Shown here: piece after piece, positions 35,252 to 47,320 of the stretch
Position numbering within the stretch: position 1 is the stretch's first letter
How the letters are laid out: every line of letters begins with the position of its first letter
NCBI RefSeq assembly: GCF_910594005.1
Contig: NC_057828.1
Coordinates: forward strand, 4,662,235-4,726,234
Source of the DNA: Cervus elaphus
Taxonomy: Eukaryota > Chordata > Mammalia > Artiodactyla > Cervidae
Length of the DNA: 64,000 nt
Direction of reading: 5' to 3'
Program-made: the position numbers and the translations under genes
The notes under the pieces: model-generated
Database searches by the model: none
The model's input: only the letters and a program-made list of their open reading frames with translations
Told to the model about the DNA's origin: nothing

Positions 35252-37802
35252 CTGTTGTTGTTCAGTTGCTAAGTCAAGCCTGACTCTTTGCGACCCCATG
35301 GACTGCAGCATGCCAGGTTTCCTTGTCCTTCACTGTCGCCTGGAATTTGTTCAAATTCATGTCCACTGAGTCAGTGACACCATCCAACCATCCCATCATC
35401 TGTTGCTCATTCTCCTCCTGCCTTCAGGCTCTCCCAGTAGCAGAGTCTTTTCCAATGAGTCAGCTCTTCGCAACAGATAGCCAAAGTATTGGAGTTTCAG
35501 CTTCAGCATTAGTCCCTCCAATGAATATTCAGGGTTGATTTCTTTTAGGATTGACTGGTTTTAATATCCTGTTGTCCAAGAGACTCTCAAGAGTCTTCTC
35601 CAGCACAGCAGTTTAAAAGCATCAATTCTTTGGTGCTCAGCCTTCTTTATGGTATAGCTCTCACATCCATACATGACTACTGGAAAAACCATAGCTTTGA
35701 CTATACAGACCTTTGTCAGCAAAGTGATGTATCTGCTTTTTAATATGCTGTCTAGGTTTGTCATATCTTTACTTCCAAGGAGCAAGCGTCTTTTAATTTT
35801 GTGGCTTCAATCACCTTCCACAGTGATTTTGGAGCCTAAGAAAATAAAATGAGTTACTGTTTTCACTTTTTCCTCATCTGTTTTCCATGAAGTGATCGGA
35901 CTGGAGGCCATGATCTTTGTTTTTTGAATGTTGAGTTTTAAGCCAACTTTTTCACTCTCCTCTTTCACCCTCATCAAGAGGCTCTTTAGTTCCTCTTCAC
36001 CTTCTGCCATTAGAGTGGTATCATCTGCATATCTGAGGTTGTTAATATTTCTCCCAGCAATCTTGATTCCAGCTTGTGATTCATCCAGCCTAATATTTCA
36101 CATGATGTACTCAGCATATTAGTTAGATTAACAGGGTGACAGTATACAGCCTGTTGTACTCCTTTCCCAATTTTGAACCAGCACATTGTTCCAAGTCCGG
36201 TTCTAACTAATGCTTCTTGCCCTGCATACAGGCTTTTCAGGAAACAGGTAAGATGGTCTGGTATTCCCAGTCTCTCTAAGAATTATATACAGTTTGCTGT
36301 GATCCACACAGTCAACGGCTTTAGTGTAGTCAATGAAGGAGAAGTAAATATTGTTATAGAATTCCCTTGCTTTTTCTATGATCCAGTGGATGTTGACACT
36401 GGATCTTTGTTTCCTCTGCCTTTTCTAAATCCAGCTTGTACATCTGGAAGTTCTCTGTTCATGTACTGTTGAAGCCTAGCTTGAAGGATTTTGAGTTTGC
36501 CACCATGTGAAATGAGCACAGTTGTACGGTAATTTGAACACTCTGTGCCATTGCCTTTCTTTGGGATTAGAATGAAAACTGACCTTTTCCAGTCCTGTGG
36601 CCACTGCTGAGTTTTCCAAATTTGCTGAAATATTGAGCGCAGCACTTTCACAGCATCGCCTTTTAGGATTTGAAGTATAGCTCAACTGGAATTTTATCAG
36701 CTCCACTAGCTTTGTTCATAGTAATGCTCCTAAGCCCCTCCTTGACTTCACACTCCAGGATGTCTGGCTCTAGGTGAATGACCATAGCATTGTGGTTATC
36801 CGGGTCATTAAAACCTTTTTTGTACAGTTCTTCTGTGTATTCCTGCCACCTATTCTTAATCTCTTCTGCTTCTGTTAGGTCCTTGCTGTTTCTGTCCTTT
36901 ATTGAGCCTATCTTTGCATGAAATGTTCCCTTGGTATCTCTAGTTTTCTTGAAGAGATCTCTAGTCTTTCCCATTCTATTGTTAGCCTCTATTTCTTTGC
37001 ATTGATCAGTGAAGAAGGCTGTCTTATCTCTCCTTGCTATTCTCTGGAACTCTGCATTCAAATGGGTATATCTTCCTTTTTCTCCTTTGCCTTTTGCTTC
37101 TCTTCTTTTCTCAACTATTTGTAAGGCCTCCGCAGACAACCATTTTTGCCTTCTTGTATTTCTTTTTCTTGGGGATGGTTTTGGTCACCACCTCTTTTAC
37201 AGTGTTACAAACCTCCATCCATAGTTCTTCAGGCTCTCTGTCTACCACTTCTAATCCCTTCAATCTATTCATCACCTCCACTGTATAATCATAAGGGATT
37301 TGATTTAGGTCATACCTGAATGGTTTAGTGGTTTTCACTACTTTCTTCGTTTTAAACCTGAATTTTCCAATAAGGAGTGGATGATCTGAGCCAGTCAGCT
37401 CGAAGTCTTATTTTTGCTGAGTGTATAGAGCTTCTCCATCTTCGGCTGCAAAGACTATAATCAATCTGATTTTGGTATTCACTGTCTGGTGATGTGCATA
37501 TGTAGAGTCATCTCTTTTGTTTGGAAGAGCATGTTTGCTATGATTAGCGCATTCTCTTGGCAAAACTCTGTTAGCTTTGCCCTTCTTCATTTTGTACTCC
37601 AAGGCCAAACTTTCCTGTTACTCCAGGTATCTCTGGATTTCCTGATTTTACATTTTAGTCTCCTATGATGAGAAGGAATTTTTATTTTTTGGTGTTAGTT
37701 CTAGAAGGTCTTGTAGGTCTTTATAGAATCATTCAAATTCAGCTTCTTTGGCATTAGTGGTTGGGGCATAGACTTGAATTACTGTGATGTTAAATTGTTT
37801 GT
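35252..37802 (-). mobile_element. BovB LINE inserted in L1, with 11-bp target duplication
   Basis: A 2,551-bp, 5'-truncated BovB on the minus strand, starting (3' end) at 'ctgttgttgttcagttgc' and running back through the C-terminal region (35561-36010), the reverse transcriptase (36376-36706) and the linker (36663-37338) to the endonuclease region near 37740. Perfect direct repeats CTGTCAGAATG at 35241-35251 and 37803-37813 flank it. Joined across the insertion, the L1 reads continuously as its normal ORF2 3' sequence. Stops and frameshifts show the BovB is dead. Confidence 0.96.
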
Positions 37803-38174
37803 CTGTCAGAATGGATTTCATCAAAAAAGCGACTGTTGATGTTGGATTTTCACATGTTGGAGACGGTGTGAAGAAAAGAGAATCCTCCTACATTTTGGTA
37901 GGAAGGTAAATTGGTGAAACCACTGTGGAAAACAGCATGGAGATTTCTTAAAAAGCTAAAAATAGAACTACCATTTGAACCAGCAATTCTACTACTGAGT
38001 ATATATCTGAAAAAAACAAAAACACTAATTCAGAAAGATACATGCACCCAATGTTCATAGAAGCATTATTTACAATTGCCAAGATATGGAAATAACCTAA
38101 GTGTCCATTAACAGATATGGATAAAGAAGATGTGGTATATACACACACACACACACACATATATATATAAAATG

Positions 38175-38228
38175 CTTTCACTTTCAGCATTCCATTGCAT
38201 ATATGCAATGGAATGCTGAAAGTGAAAG
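38175..38228. repeat. Perfect 54-bp palindrome
   Basis: Every base from 38175 to 38201 pairs with its mirror position (coordinates sum to 76403), giving 27-bp arms with no spacer, centred on 'gcata|tatgc'. The right arm includes the SINE tail ('gctgaaagtgaaag') and one copy of the L1 target site ('aatggaat'). The left arm is an inverted copy of the same. Confidence 0.97.
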
Positions 38229-38429
38229 TTTTAGTCACTGTTGTGTCTGACTCTGTGTGACCCCATGGACTGTAGCCCGACAGGCTCCTCTGTCTATGGA
38301 ATTCTCCAGGGAAGAATACTGGAGTGGGTTGCCATTTCCTTCTCCAGGGTAAATTCCCAACTCAGGGATCGAACCTGGGTCTCCTGCATTACAGGCAGAT
38401 TCTTTTGTCTGAGTCACCAGGGAAACCCA
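38215..38429 (-). mobile_element. Bov-tA SINE in L1
   Basis: Reverse-orientation copy from 'gctgaaagtgaaagttttag' to 'agtcaccagggaaaccca'. Near-direct repeats flank it: 'caatggaatgct' (38206-38217) and 'caatggaatact' (38428-38439). Confidence 0.92.
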
Positions 38430-38834
38430 ATGGAATACTACTGAACCATAAAAGAGAAACAAAATTTTGCCATTTGCAGCAACATAGATGGATTTGGAAG
38501 GCATTATGCTAAGTGAAATAAATCAGATAGAGAAAGTCAAATACTGTATATCACTTATATGTGGAATCTAAAAAATACAACAAAATAGCGAACATAACAA
38601 AAAAGAAGCAGACTCACAGATACAGAGGACGAACTGGTGATTTCTTGTGGGGGGCACAAGGGGTGAGGGCAACACAGGGGTGGGAGAGTGGAGTGTAGAA
38701 ACTATTGGGCATAAGATAGGCTTAAGGGTGTATTGCATAGCATGGGGAATATAGCCAACACTTTGTAATAACTATAAATAGAAAGCAACCTTTCAAAATT
38801 TTATAAATATATATATATTTTTTAATTTAAAAAA

Positions 38835-39700
38835 GAAGAGGAAAGGACCAAGGACTGAGCATTAAGAGATTGGGGAGATGAAACACCAGCAACAGAGACT
38901 AAAGGAGAGCCACAGACATAGGAAGAAACCCCAAGTCCCTAGCGTGGTGTCCCAAAGGCCAGCTAGAGACAGCAGGTGAAGGGGGACCAAGAGGCCGGCT
39001 GCCACATGCTGCCAGTGTGGCAAGGGAGGTGAAGACTGAGAATTATCAGCAGGAGCAACGTTAATAGACAGTGGGAGAAAAATGTCTAATTGAAGAGGAC
39101 TCTGGAGAGAAGACGAACGGAATCAAAGGCAGCTGGCATAGATTACTCCTTTGAGGAATTTTGTAGCAGAGTGCAAAGGCAGGAGGCAGGAGCTGCCAGG
39201 GTAAATGGGAGCGAGGCATTTTGCTATGGTTTTGCTAAGGAGGGACATTGGTATGTCTGTGTACTTATTGAGACAATTTAGTAGAGCGTGCAAAACTAAC
39301 AATAGGACAAAGAAGAGAATTTCTGGATTGATGTTGTTTAGGCGAGCAGAGCGGGGACCTAAGGCAAACTCAGAGGGGTTGGCTGTAGAGGAGCATGGAG
39401 GTCATATAACAGGCAGGAAGGCAGGGTGTGGGTGCTGGTAGGTGAAGTTCTATTCTGAGTGTTTCAGTTTTCTTAGTACAGTGGGAAGCAAGGTCATCAG
39501 CTGAGAGGGAGGAGGTGTTGGAGAGAGTAGAAAGTGTGAAATAATTCTTTAGGAAATGGGAAAATGACCAGATTCAGAAAGTCTAGTACAATTGGAGGCA
39601 GTGTTAAGGGCCCACCTAAATTCATGGTGATCAATTTGAGTGTTCAGCTACATGGGCACAGGCATAGAGCAGGTGAAGAATTCATTCTTTCTCTTAATCA
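38835..39700 (-). mobile_element. L2 LINE, second part (5'-ward)
   Basis: Continuation of the L2 interrupted at 34025: 'ggaccaaggactgagcattaag', 'ttggggagatgaaacaccagcaacagagac', 'gtgggaagcaaggtcatcagctgagagggaggaggtgttgg' and 'acatgggcacaggcatagagcagg', all antisense L2 in the right order. Confidence 0.75.
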
Positions 39701-39800
39701 GAAGTGCCAGATTCCTTGCCAGGCATTGTGTATCTTACAGTGGCCAAGACGTCAGCCCTGATCCCTGCCCTTGTGGAATTTAGAGACTAGTGGGAGTGAA
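39701..39800 (-). repeat. Antisense L2 3' end, start of a second L2 copy
   Basis: 'gccaggcattgtgtatcttacagtggccaagacgtcagccctgatccctgcccttgtggaatttagagactagtggg' is the reverse of the L2 terminus. Its continuation is likely 40500-41215. Confidence 0.65.
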
Positions 39801-40492
39801 CCAAGACCCAGATAGTATTCATGCATATATATGGAATCTGGAAATATGGTACAGATGACCCTATTTGCAGGGCAGGAATAGAGACAAAGATGTATAGAGC
39901 AGACTTGTGGACATGGGGTATGGGTCGGGGAAGAAGAGGACGAATTGAGGAGCAGCATTGACATATATATACCACCAGGTGTAAAATCGGTAGTGGGAAG
40001 CTGCTCTATGGCACAGGAAGCTCAGCGCGGTGCTCTGTGATGAACTAGAGGGGTGGGAGGAAGATTCAAGGGAGGATATATGTATACATATAGCTGATTC
40101 GGCTTTCCTGGTAGCTCAGTTGGTCAAGAATCCACCTGCAATGCAGGAGACCCTGGTTCGATTCCTGGGTCAGGAAGATCCTCTGGAGAAGGGATAGGCT
40201 ACCCACTCCAGTATTCTTGGGCTTCCATTGTGGCTCAGCTGGTAAAGAATCCGCCTGTGATGCAGGAGACCTGGGTTCGATCCCTGGGTTGGGAAGATCC
40301 CCTGGAGAAGGGAAAGACTACCCACCCCAGTATTCTGGCCTGGAGGATTCCATGGACTGTGTAGTCCGTGGGGTCACAAGGAGTCGGACGTGACTGAGCA
40401 ACTTGCACTTGCATAGCTGATTCACTTTGTTGTAGAGCAGAAACTAATAAATACAACATTGTAAAGCAATTATATGCCAATAAAAAAATTAA
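39801..40492 (+). mobile_element. Ruminant L1 3' end, split by a SINE dimer
   Basis: 'gggaagctgctctatggcacaggaagctcag' and 'ggtgggaggaagattcaagggagg' are ruminant L1 3' UTR. It continues after the SINE with 'ttgttgtagagcagaaactaataaatacaacattgtaaagcaattatatgccaataaaaaaatt'. Confidence 0.88.
40101..40412 (+). mobile_element. Bov-tA SINE with two tRNA-derived heads
   Basis: Two tRNA-Glu-like monomers in tandem (from 40101 and about 40210), each with its own B-box-like motif ('ggttcgattcctggg', 'ggttcgatccctggg'), followed by the BovA tail. Perfect 11-bp direct repeats ATAGCTGATTC at 40090-40100 and 40413-40423. Confidence 0.95.
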
Positions 40493-40499
40493 AAAGCAA

Positions 40500-41215
40500 A
40501 AACAAGCAAGTAGCTACAATTGCAACTTGAAAAGAATTTGAGGAAGGAAGCCATCCTGGAGTTCACTGTAGCTGGCCCTTGTCTTTGGCTTCTGCTGACT
40601 TTGTGTCGGTGCAGCTCTCTTGGGGTCCAAGGACTAAGGCAGGATCTTGTAGGCTCCAGGTGGTTCATGGTCAAGAGTTCGGTTTGGATTCTAGGCACAC
40701 AGTGAAGCCTTTGAGTACTTTAAGCAGGGAATGACATAATCCAGATTACATTTTTAAAATGTCAAGTCCTTAACAAAAGAGAAGCAAATCAGATCCAGTG
40801 ATACATAAAAAGGGTAATATAGCACAACCAAACAGGTTTTATCCCAAGTATGCAGGTTTGAAAAAAAATGAATATCTTTACCACATTAATGTAAGGTCAC
40901 TCTGCCTGGTGTGTGGAGAATGGCTTAGAGCAGATAAGAGGAAACGGTAAGAGAGCACGGCTCAGGCGGGGGTTGGGGCAGGCAGGCAGCCAAGGAGGCA
41001 GTGGCGATGGAGAGAACTGCAGAGATTGCAGGCATGTTGGCTTTAGAACCGACTGGTAAAGAGCTGGATTGCAGAGTGGGAGAAGGATCCAGTGTGACTC
41101 CCCAAGATGAAGGCTAAAGCCACAGGGTGGATGGTGGTGCCATTTATGGAGACAGGCAATGGTGAGGAAGGGAGGAATTGAGGAGGGGGCGATTCAGATC
41201 CTAGTAGGTATTCAA
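40500..41215 (-). repeat. L2 LINE, second antisense copy
   Basis: 'caggatcttgtaggctccaggtggttcatggtcaagagttcggtttggat', 'taagcagggaatgacataatccagattacattttt', 'ggtcactctgcctggtgtgtggagaatgg' and 'ggtggatggtggtgccatttatgg' follow antisense L2. A short unrelated insertion (about 40790-40895) lies within it. Confidence 0.75.
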
Positions 41216-41686
41216 GTAGAATTGATGCAATGGCAGGTCTAGTGGTGGTCTCTCTCTTGCTGATTCACCAGTTTCTGTCCTTTTCATGTGGTCCAACAAA
41301 CAGCCTTTTGACCTCAAACAGCCTTCTTTAAGGAGTTCCTCAAACATAGAGCAAGCTTCCTGGGTGCCTCCAGCTGCTGCATCTATTGTTCCCACCTCAC
41401 TTCTTAGGGAGAGATTGGCTTTCTTAGGCTGAAACCCCAGAAATAAGGACATGTGACTTTGGACTCCCTAAAGCTTCCAGAAGGAGATGGCAGAGTTGGA
41501 GGTTTGTCCTCCTTGCCAGGCTTTATTTAGAATGAGGCACAGAGGCTTCTGTGATAGAGAAGGCCACCTCAAGTCTCTACTGATCCTCAATCAGGTGGGC
41601 GCTCTCGTAGACACTCTGTGTGCCCCCGCGGCCTCACTCCCACCCTCATCGCTGGAGCCCACCAGGGACCTGGCACTGTGCTGCTG
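41216..41686. other. No gene or repeat recognised
   Basis: I see nothing assignable. Open frames here lack resemblance to known proteins. Confidence 0.4.
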
Positions 41687-41805
41687 GTTCTCAGTCGCTC
41701 AGTCGTGTCCGACTCTCTGCGACCCCACGGACTGTAGCCTACCAGGCTCCTCTGTCCATGGGAAGAATACTGGAGTGGGTTGCCACTTTCTTCTCCAGGT
41801 CTGGC
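41687..41805 (-). mobile_element. Bov-tA SINE fragment
   Basis: Reverse orientation, 'cagtcgctcagtcgtgtccgactc' to 'gttgccactttcttctcc'. The tRNA-derived part is missing and the middle carries a short deletion after 'ctctgtccatggga'. Confidence 0.88.
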
Positions 41806-42412
41806 ACTGTAGATTGTGTTAATCCTCTGCACAATGGTTGTTCCTCTCCCACTCCACAGCAGGGTCCTCTCACAGCTGCTATCTTGGGCACTGGGGGCCT
41901 GGTTTTAGCTAACAGCAAAGAAGATGGTCAACCAGTAAGGAGGCAGTTATCAGCTGCAGACTAGCCCTGATGGGCAGAGCAGGAGGGCTGGGGAAACCCC
42001 AAGGCTGGCATAGGTCACACAGGGACAGGGTCTCTGTTGCCATGGGCTGCTTGGTGGAGCACTGTCAATTCTTCTATGCAGAAACAATCTCCTTTAGCCT
42101 TGTGTAGCAGAGAAAGCTTTGCAGTACAGTTTGTTGGGTTGGTGCTGACCCTGAGGGCCAGACCTTGTAGCTCTCACCATGCAGCTTGTTCTTAGAGTCC
42201 ACAGACTTTCAGTTCTCTGCTTCCCACCCCTGGGAAAGCAGGGACAAAGACTACAGGAGGGCAAGAGTTACTTCCTAGCCCTTGTTTTCCCAGCCCAGTG
42301 GAACCAAGTGCTCTGATGCATACCTACCCAGTTGGTATGGGAACGTATCAGGCCATGATTCTCTTGGGGGCACCAGAGGGAAAGGTCTCTTGGAAAAGTG
42401 TCTCTTAGCCCA
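41806..42412. other. No gene or repeat recognised
   Basis: I see nothing assignable. Confidence 0.4.
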
Positions 42413-42610
42413 GATATATTTCATTTTTTATTGAAGTATAATTGATTTACAAGATTCTCTTACTTTCAGGTATACAACATAGTATTTGATATTTTTATAC
42501 ATTATAAAACAATCACCAGGATAAGTCTAGTTGATATTTTACCATACAAAATTATTACACTATTATTGATGATATTTCCTGTGTTGTATATTACAGTCCC
42601 ATGACTTCTT
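42413..42610 (-). mobile_element. Artiodactyl L1 3' end
   Basis: Begins with the reverse of the L1 terminus ('ttttttattgaagtataattgatttacaa'), then 'caggtatacaacatagtatttga' and 'ctgtgttgtatattacagtcccatgac'. Confidence 0.82.
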
Positions 42611-42654
42611 TTAACCCAGATATTTAAAAATTTTGTTTATTTTATTTTTTTTTC

Positions 42655-42770
42655 TCTTTTTGTTTGTGTCTGACTCCTAGCGACCCCATGGACTGCAGCC
42701 TACTGGGCTCCTCCATCCATGGGATTTTCCAGGCAAGAGTACTGGAGTGGGCTGCCATTGCCTTCTCCCA
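42655..42770 (-). mobile_element. BovA monomer fragment
   Basis: 'gtgtctgactcctagcgaccccatggactgcagcc' to 'gctgccattgccttctcc', a Bov-A2-type monomer in reverse. Confidence 0.88.
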
Positions 42771-43340
42771 AAAATGTTTATTTTTAATTGAAGGATAATT
42801 GCTTTATAATATTGTATTGTTTTAAATTTTACTAATTTTTAATTAGAGGATGATTGCTTTACAATATTGTGTTGGTTTCTGCCATATATCAACATGAATC
42901 AGCCATAAGTGTGTGTATATCCCCTCCCTCTTGAATCTCCCTCCTACCTCCTGCCCCATCCCATCCCTCTAGGTTGTCACAGAGCCCTGGGTTGAGTTCC
43001 TTGAGCCAGATAGCAAATTCCCATTGGCTATTTTATGTATGGTAATGTGTATGTTTCCATGTTTCTCTCTCCATTCTTCCCCCTCTCCTCCCCTGCCCCC
43101 CACATGTCCATAAGTCTGTTCTCTATGTCTGCATTTCCACTGCTTCCCTGCATATAGATTCATCAGTACTGTCTTTCTAGATTCCATATGTGCACACTGA
43201 TATACGATGTTTGTTTTTTTCTTTCTGACTTCACTCTGTATAGTAGGCTCTAGGTTCACCTACCTCAGAATAGACTCAAATGCATTCTTTTTTATGGCTG
43301 AGTAATATTCCATTGTATATATGCACCACAGCTTCTATCC
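42771..43340 (-). mobile_element. Ruminant L1 3' UTR and end
   Basis: Two successive copies of the L1 terminus (42777-42820 and 42828-42905) precede the antisense 3' UTR with 'gttgtcacagagccctgggttgagttcc' and 'gctgagtaatattccattgtatatatg'. The doubled terminus may be two insertions at nearly the same place. Confidence 0.85.
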
Positions 43341-45129
<1,789 letters not shown>

Positions 45130-45377
45130 AATTCCTGCTCATTCCTTAATAGTCAACTCAGATGACACCTCCTCCAGGAAGCCTTCCTTGTTTTGTCATG
45201 TTTATAGCTCCCCATGCTCCCCTGTTACACAGCCCTTGTCAGATTGCGCTGAGGTAACCTCCTTAATTGGCTAGTGAGCAACTTGAGGGTGGGGTCCAAG
45301 CCTATTCATCTCTCCTTCACAGTGTCCAGCATAATTTCTGCCCATTTTTGGTATCCAATGCCTGATCAATAAATGAA
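45130..45377 (+). repeat. L2 3' end
   Basis: 'gtcaactcagatgacacctcctccaggaagccttccttg', 'gagcaacttgagggtggggtcc' and 'ccagcataatttctgccca' end with 'tcaataaatgaatgg', the L2 3' block. Confidence 0.85.
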
Positions 45378-45615
45378 TGGTAATAGTAGCAAGTGACTCT
45401 TGAACACCTAATATTTGCTAGGCCCTGTGCTAAATGCTTTGTATGGATTCTCTTATTTAAGTCCTTACACAATTTTATGAAGAGGAGCTAACAGTATTTT
45501 ATACTAATAGTTATAATGCGTTCCGCTTTTCCTCATTTTCTCAGGCAGTTGAGGCTCAGAGAGGTTAAACAGCTTGATATTAGTCACACAGCAGCAAAGT
45601 GTAACTGGGGTTGTT
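45378..45615 (+). repeat. MIR SINE
   Basis: 'tgcta|ggccctgtgctaaatgctttgtatgg', 'aagaggagctaacagtattttatac' and 'cagttgaggctcagagaggttaaacagcttg' make a clear MIR. Confidence 0.88.
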
Positions 45616-45639
45616 GAATGAGCAACTGAACAGATGAAC

Positions 45640-45785
45640 GAAAAGACTTGTCTTTGAGCCTTGACTCCACCGTCAGTGCTGGGTGGTTTTGGATAAATCA
45701 CTTAACTCTTTGGGTTTCAGTTCCCACATGTATAGAATGGATGCAACTGCTAACCATACTGCAGAGAGCTGTCTGTAAGAGGTGC
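45640..45785 (+). repeat. MIR SINE (second copy)
   Basis: 'gagccttgactccaccgtcagtgctgggtggttttggataaatcactt' and 'ggtttcagttcccacatgtatagaatgg' form a MIR 5' to middle segment. Confidence 0.65.
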
Positions 45786-45849
45786 TCTCAGAACAGAAGA
45801 GGAACAGGCTCCTTGCTCAGGAGTGAGCTGGCTCTGAGTGTGTCTGGGG

Positions 45850-46300
45850 GAGGCAGGACCCCCAGGGCTCCAGCCCCACCTGTCCTCTGGCTGCAGCGCA
45901 GAGGAAGACCCGCGAGCTGGCGCAGCCGGGCGCGCAGAAGGGGCAGGAGGAGCTAACGCTGGGGGCAGGGCCGTGGCGTGAGAGGAGACAGGAGCCCGCG
46001 AGGCAGACAGGCAGTCACAGCTGCACTGGGCGGCGAGGAGGCTCAGGAGGCAGGTGCTGCCGCGCTGGCTGAGGGGTCTCGTGTGTCTCTGGAGTCGACG
46101 TTTAGAAAGAGCACCTCTTCCCTCTTGGGTGTCGTACTGTGCTGTCTCCCCCTTGCCAGAGCGGGCACAGCTTCTGGCTGCTGGGAGACGGCCATCCACC
46201 TCCAGCACGCCGTGGACTGGCGGCTCCACACCAACAACGCCCCGACCACACGAGGTCAGCGGGTGACGTGGGGCTGGTAGGGGGGCCTCAGCCACGGGGC
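45850..46300. promoter_or_regulatory. Intronic CpG-rich patch
   Basis: CpG dinucleotides are frequent from about 45895 to 46260, unlike the surrounding intron, and the patch is free of recognised repeats. It could be an internal promoter or enhancer, or a CpG-rich sequence without function. A 181-codon open frame on the minus strand (45750-46295) is probably a by-product of the GC content. Confidence 0.4.
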
Positions 46301-46619
46301 GTGCAGGCCAGCTTGGAGCCTGAGGCCCTCAGTGTCGAGCAGCTCTAGGGCCTCAACGGTCTGCACAGGAGCGGTTGTCACCTCCCGCCTGTCACTGCTG
46401 CTGTCCACAGAGGCAAGAAGCGGACGCCCTTTAGGCCCCTGTCTTCCGGTCAGAACACGGCCTGAGTCTGAGCTCAGTCTACTGTTGATTTGAAGAAAAG
46501 AAGGGATACACTTGGGAGGAGAATCAAGGACAGGGGAACGTCTCCCCAGCCAAGGAGACTTGATCTCCTCATTTTCCCAGGGCAGAGAGAGGCTGAGAGC
46601 CAGCAGCCCTGAGGCTGGA

Positions 46620-46852
46620 ACTCAGACTGCACCCATCAGACCGCACTCATCATCAGACTGCACCCATCAGACTGCACCATCACACTGTACCATCAGACTG
46701 CACCATCAGACTGCACCCATCAGACTGTACCCATCAGACTGTACCATCAGACTGCACCCATCAGACTGTACCATCAGACTGTACCCATCAGACTGCACCA
46801 TCAGACTGCACCCATCAGACTGCACCCATCATCAGATTGCACCATCTGGACA
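46620..46852 (+). repeat. Minisatellite, 13/14-bp unit
   Basis: About 16 tandem units of CATCAGACTGCAC with or without one extra C. Two variant types alternate irregularly (TGCAC and TGTAC). Flanking sequence is non-repetitive. The open frame across it (46512-47171) is a consequence of the repeat. Confidence 0.95.
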
Positions 46853-46979
46853 AGCCACCATGCTTCTCTGGCCCCACATCCCCACCAGGAGTGGGGACTT
46901 GCCACCCCTACTTACCTCTCAGAGTGGCTGCAAGAACCCAGGGAATAGCGTGTGTGCTGAGTCTAAAGAACGAAGGCAG

Positions 46980-47172
46980 GCTGAGGGGCACAGAACTGTG
47001 TGTCTCAGGAGTCAGGCTGCCAGGGCTGGTTTCCCCGTCCTGATTCTGTGGCTCACTTGTTTTGGGATCTTGGCAGAACACTCTGAGCCTCAGTTCCTAC
47101 ATCTCAAAAATGAACATAAGGATATCTACCTCACTGAACTGTTGAGAAGATTATACATGAAAATAATGTAAA
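46980..47172 (+). repeat. MIR SINE
   Basis: 'agtcaggctgccagggctggtttcc', 'ttgggatcttggcagaacactctgagcctcagttcctacatctcaaaaatg' and 'gagaagattatacatgaaaataatg' follow the MIR order. Confidence 0.85.
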
Positions 47173-47254
47173 CCCACCATCTTTCTCTGGTACCACAGGG
47201 CTCATTCTTCCCTTTTCCAGCTGTTTCATGGAAGGGAGGAGAATAGATGAATAG

Positions 47255-47281
47255 CAGTGTGTGTGTATGTGTGTGTGTGTG

Positions 47282-47320
<39 letters not shown>
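47255..47320 (+). repeat. Compound microsatellite (GT)n-(TCTG)n
   Basis: A GT tract interrupted once by 'at', followed by about nine TCTG tetranucleotides. Confidence 0.97.

Larger units (their letters stand above)
34026..38834 (+). mobile_element. L1 LINE 3' half, split by BovB and a SINE
   Basis: 34039-35240 translates in broken frames as L1 ORF2 (near 34230 'AxKRMQYLGINLPKRQK'-like; 34418-34739 open pieces). The element continues after the BovB at 37803-38210 ('tggaaaacagcatggagatttcttaaaaagct') and after the SINE at 38430-38834, ending in an A-rich tail. The L1 itself is inserted into the antisense L2 whose halves lie at 32160-34025 and 38835-39700. A (CA)n(TA)n run lies at 38136-38168. 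Confidence 0.88.

Noticed and set aside
40101..40412. tRNA genes suggested by B-box-like motifs in Bov-tA copies
   Set aside because: These are tRNA-derived SINE heads with SINE tails and target duplications, not intact tRNA genes.
45750..46295. 181-codon open frame on the minus strand
   Set aside because: Lies in a GC-rich patch with overlapping open frames in other phases; no domain recognised. Kept only as a question in the CpG finding.
46620..46852. CRISPR-like array
   Set aside because: Units are contiguous 13/14-bp tandem repeats with no spacers, in mammalian DNA.
46512..47171. 219-codon open frame on the plus strand
   Set aside because: Its body is the minisatellite; the repeated residues reflect the tandem repeat.
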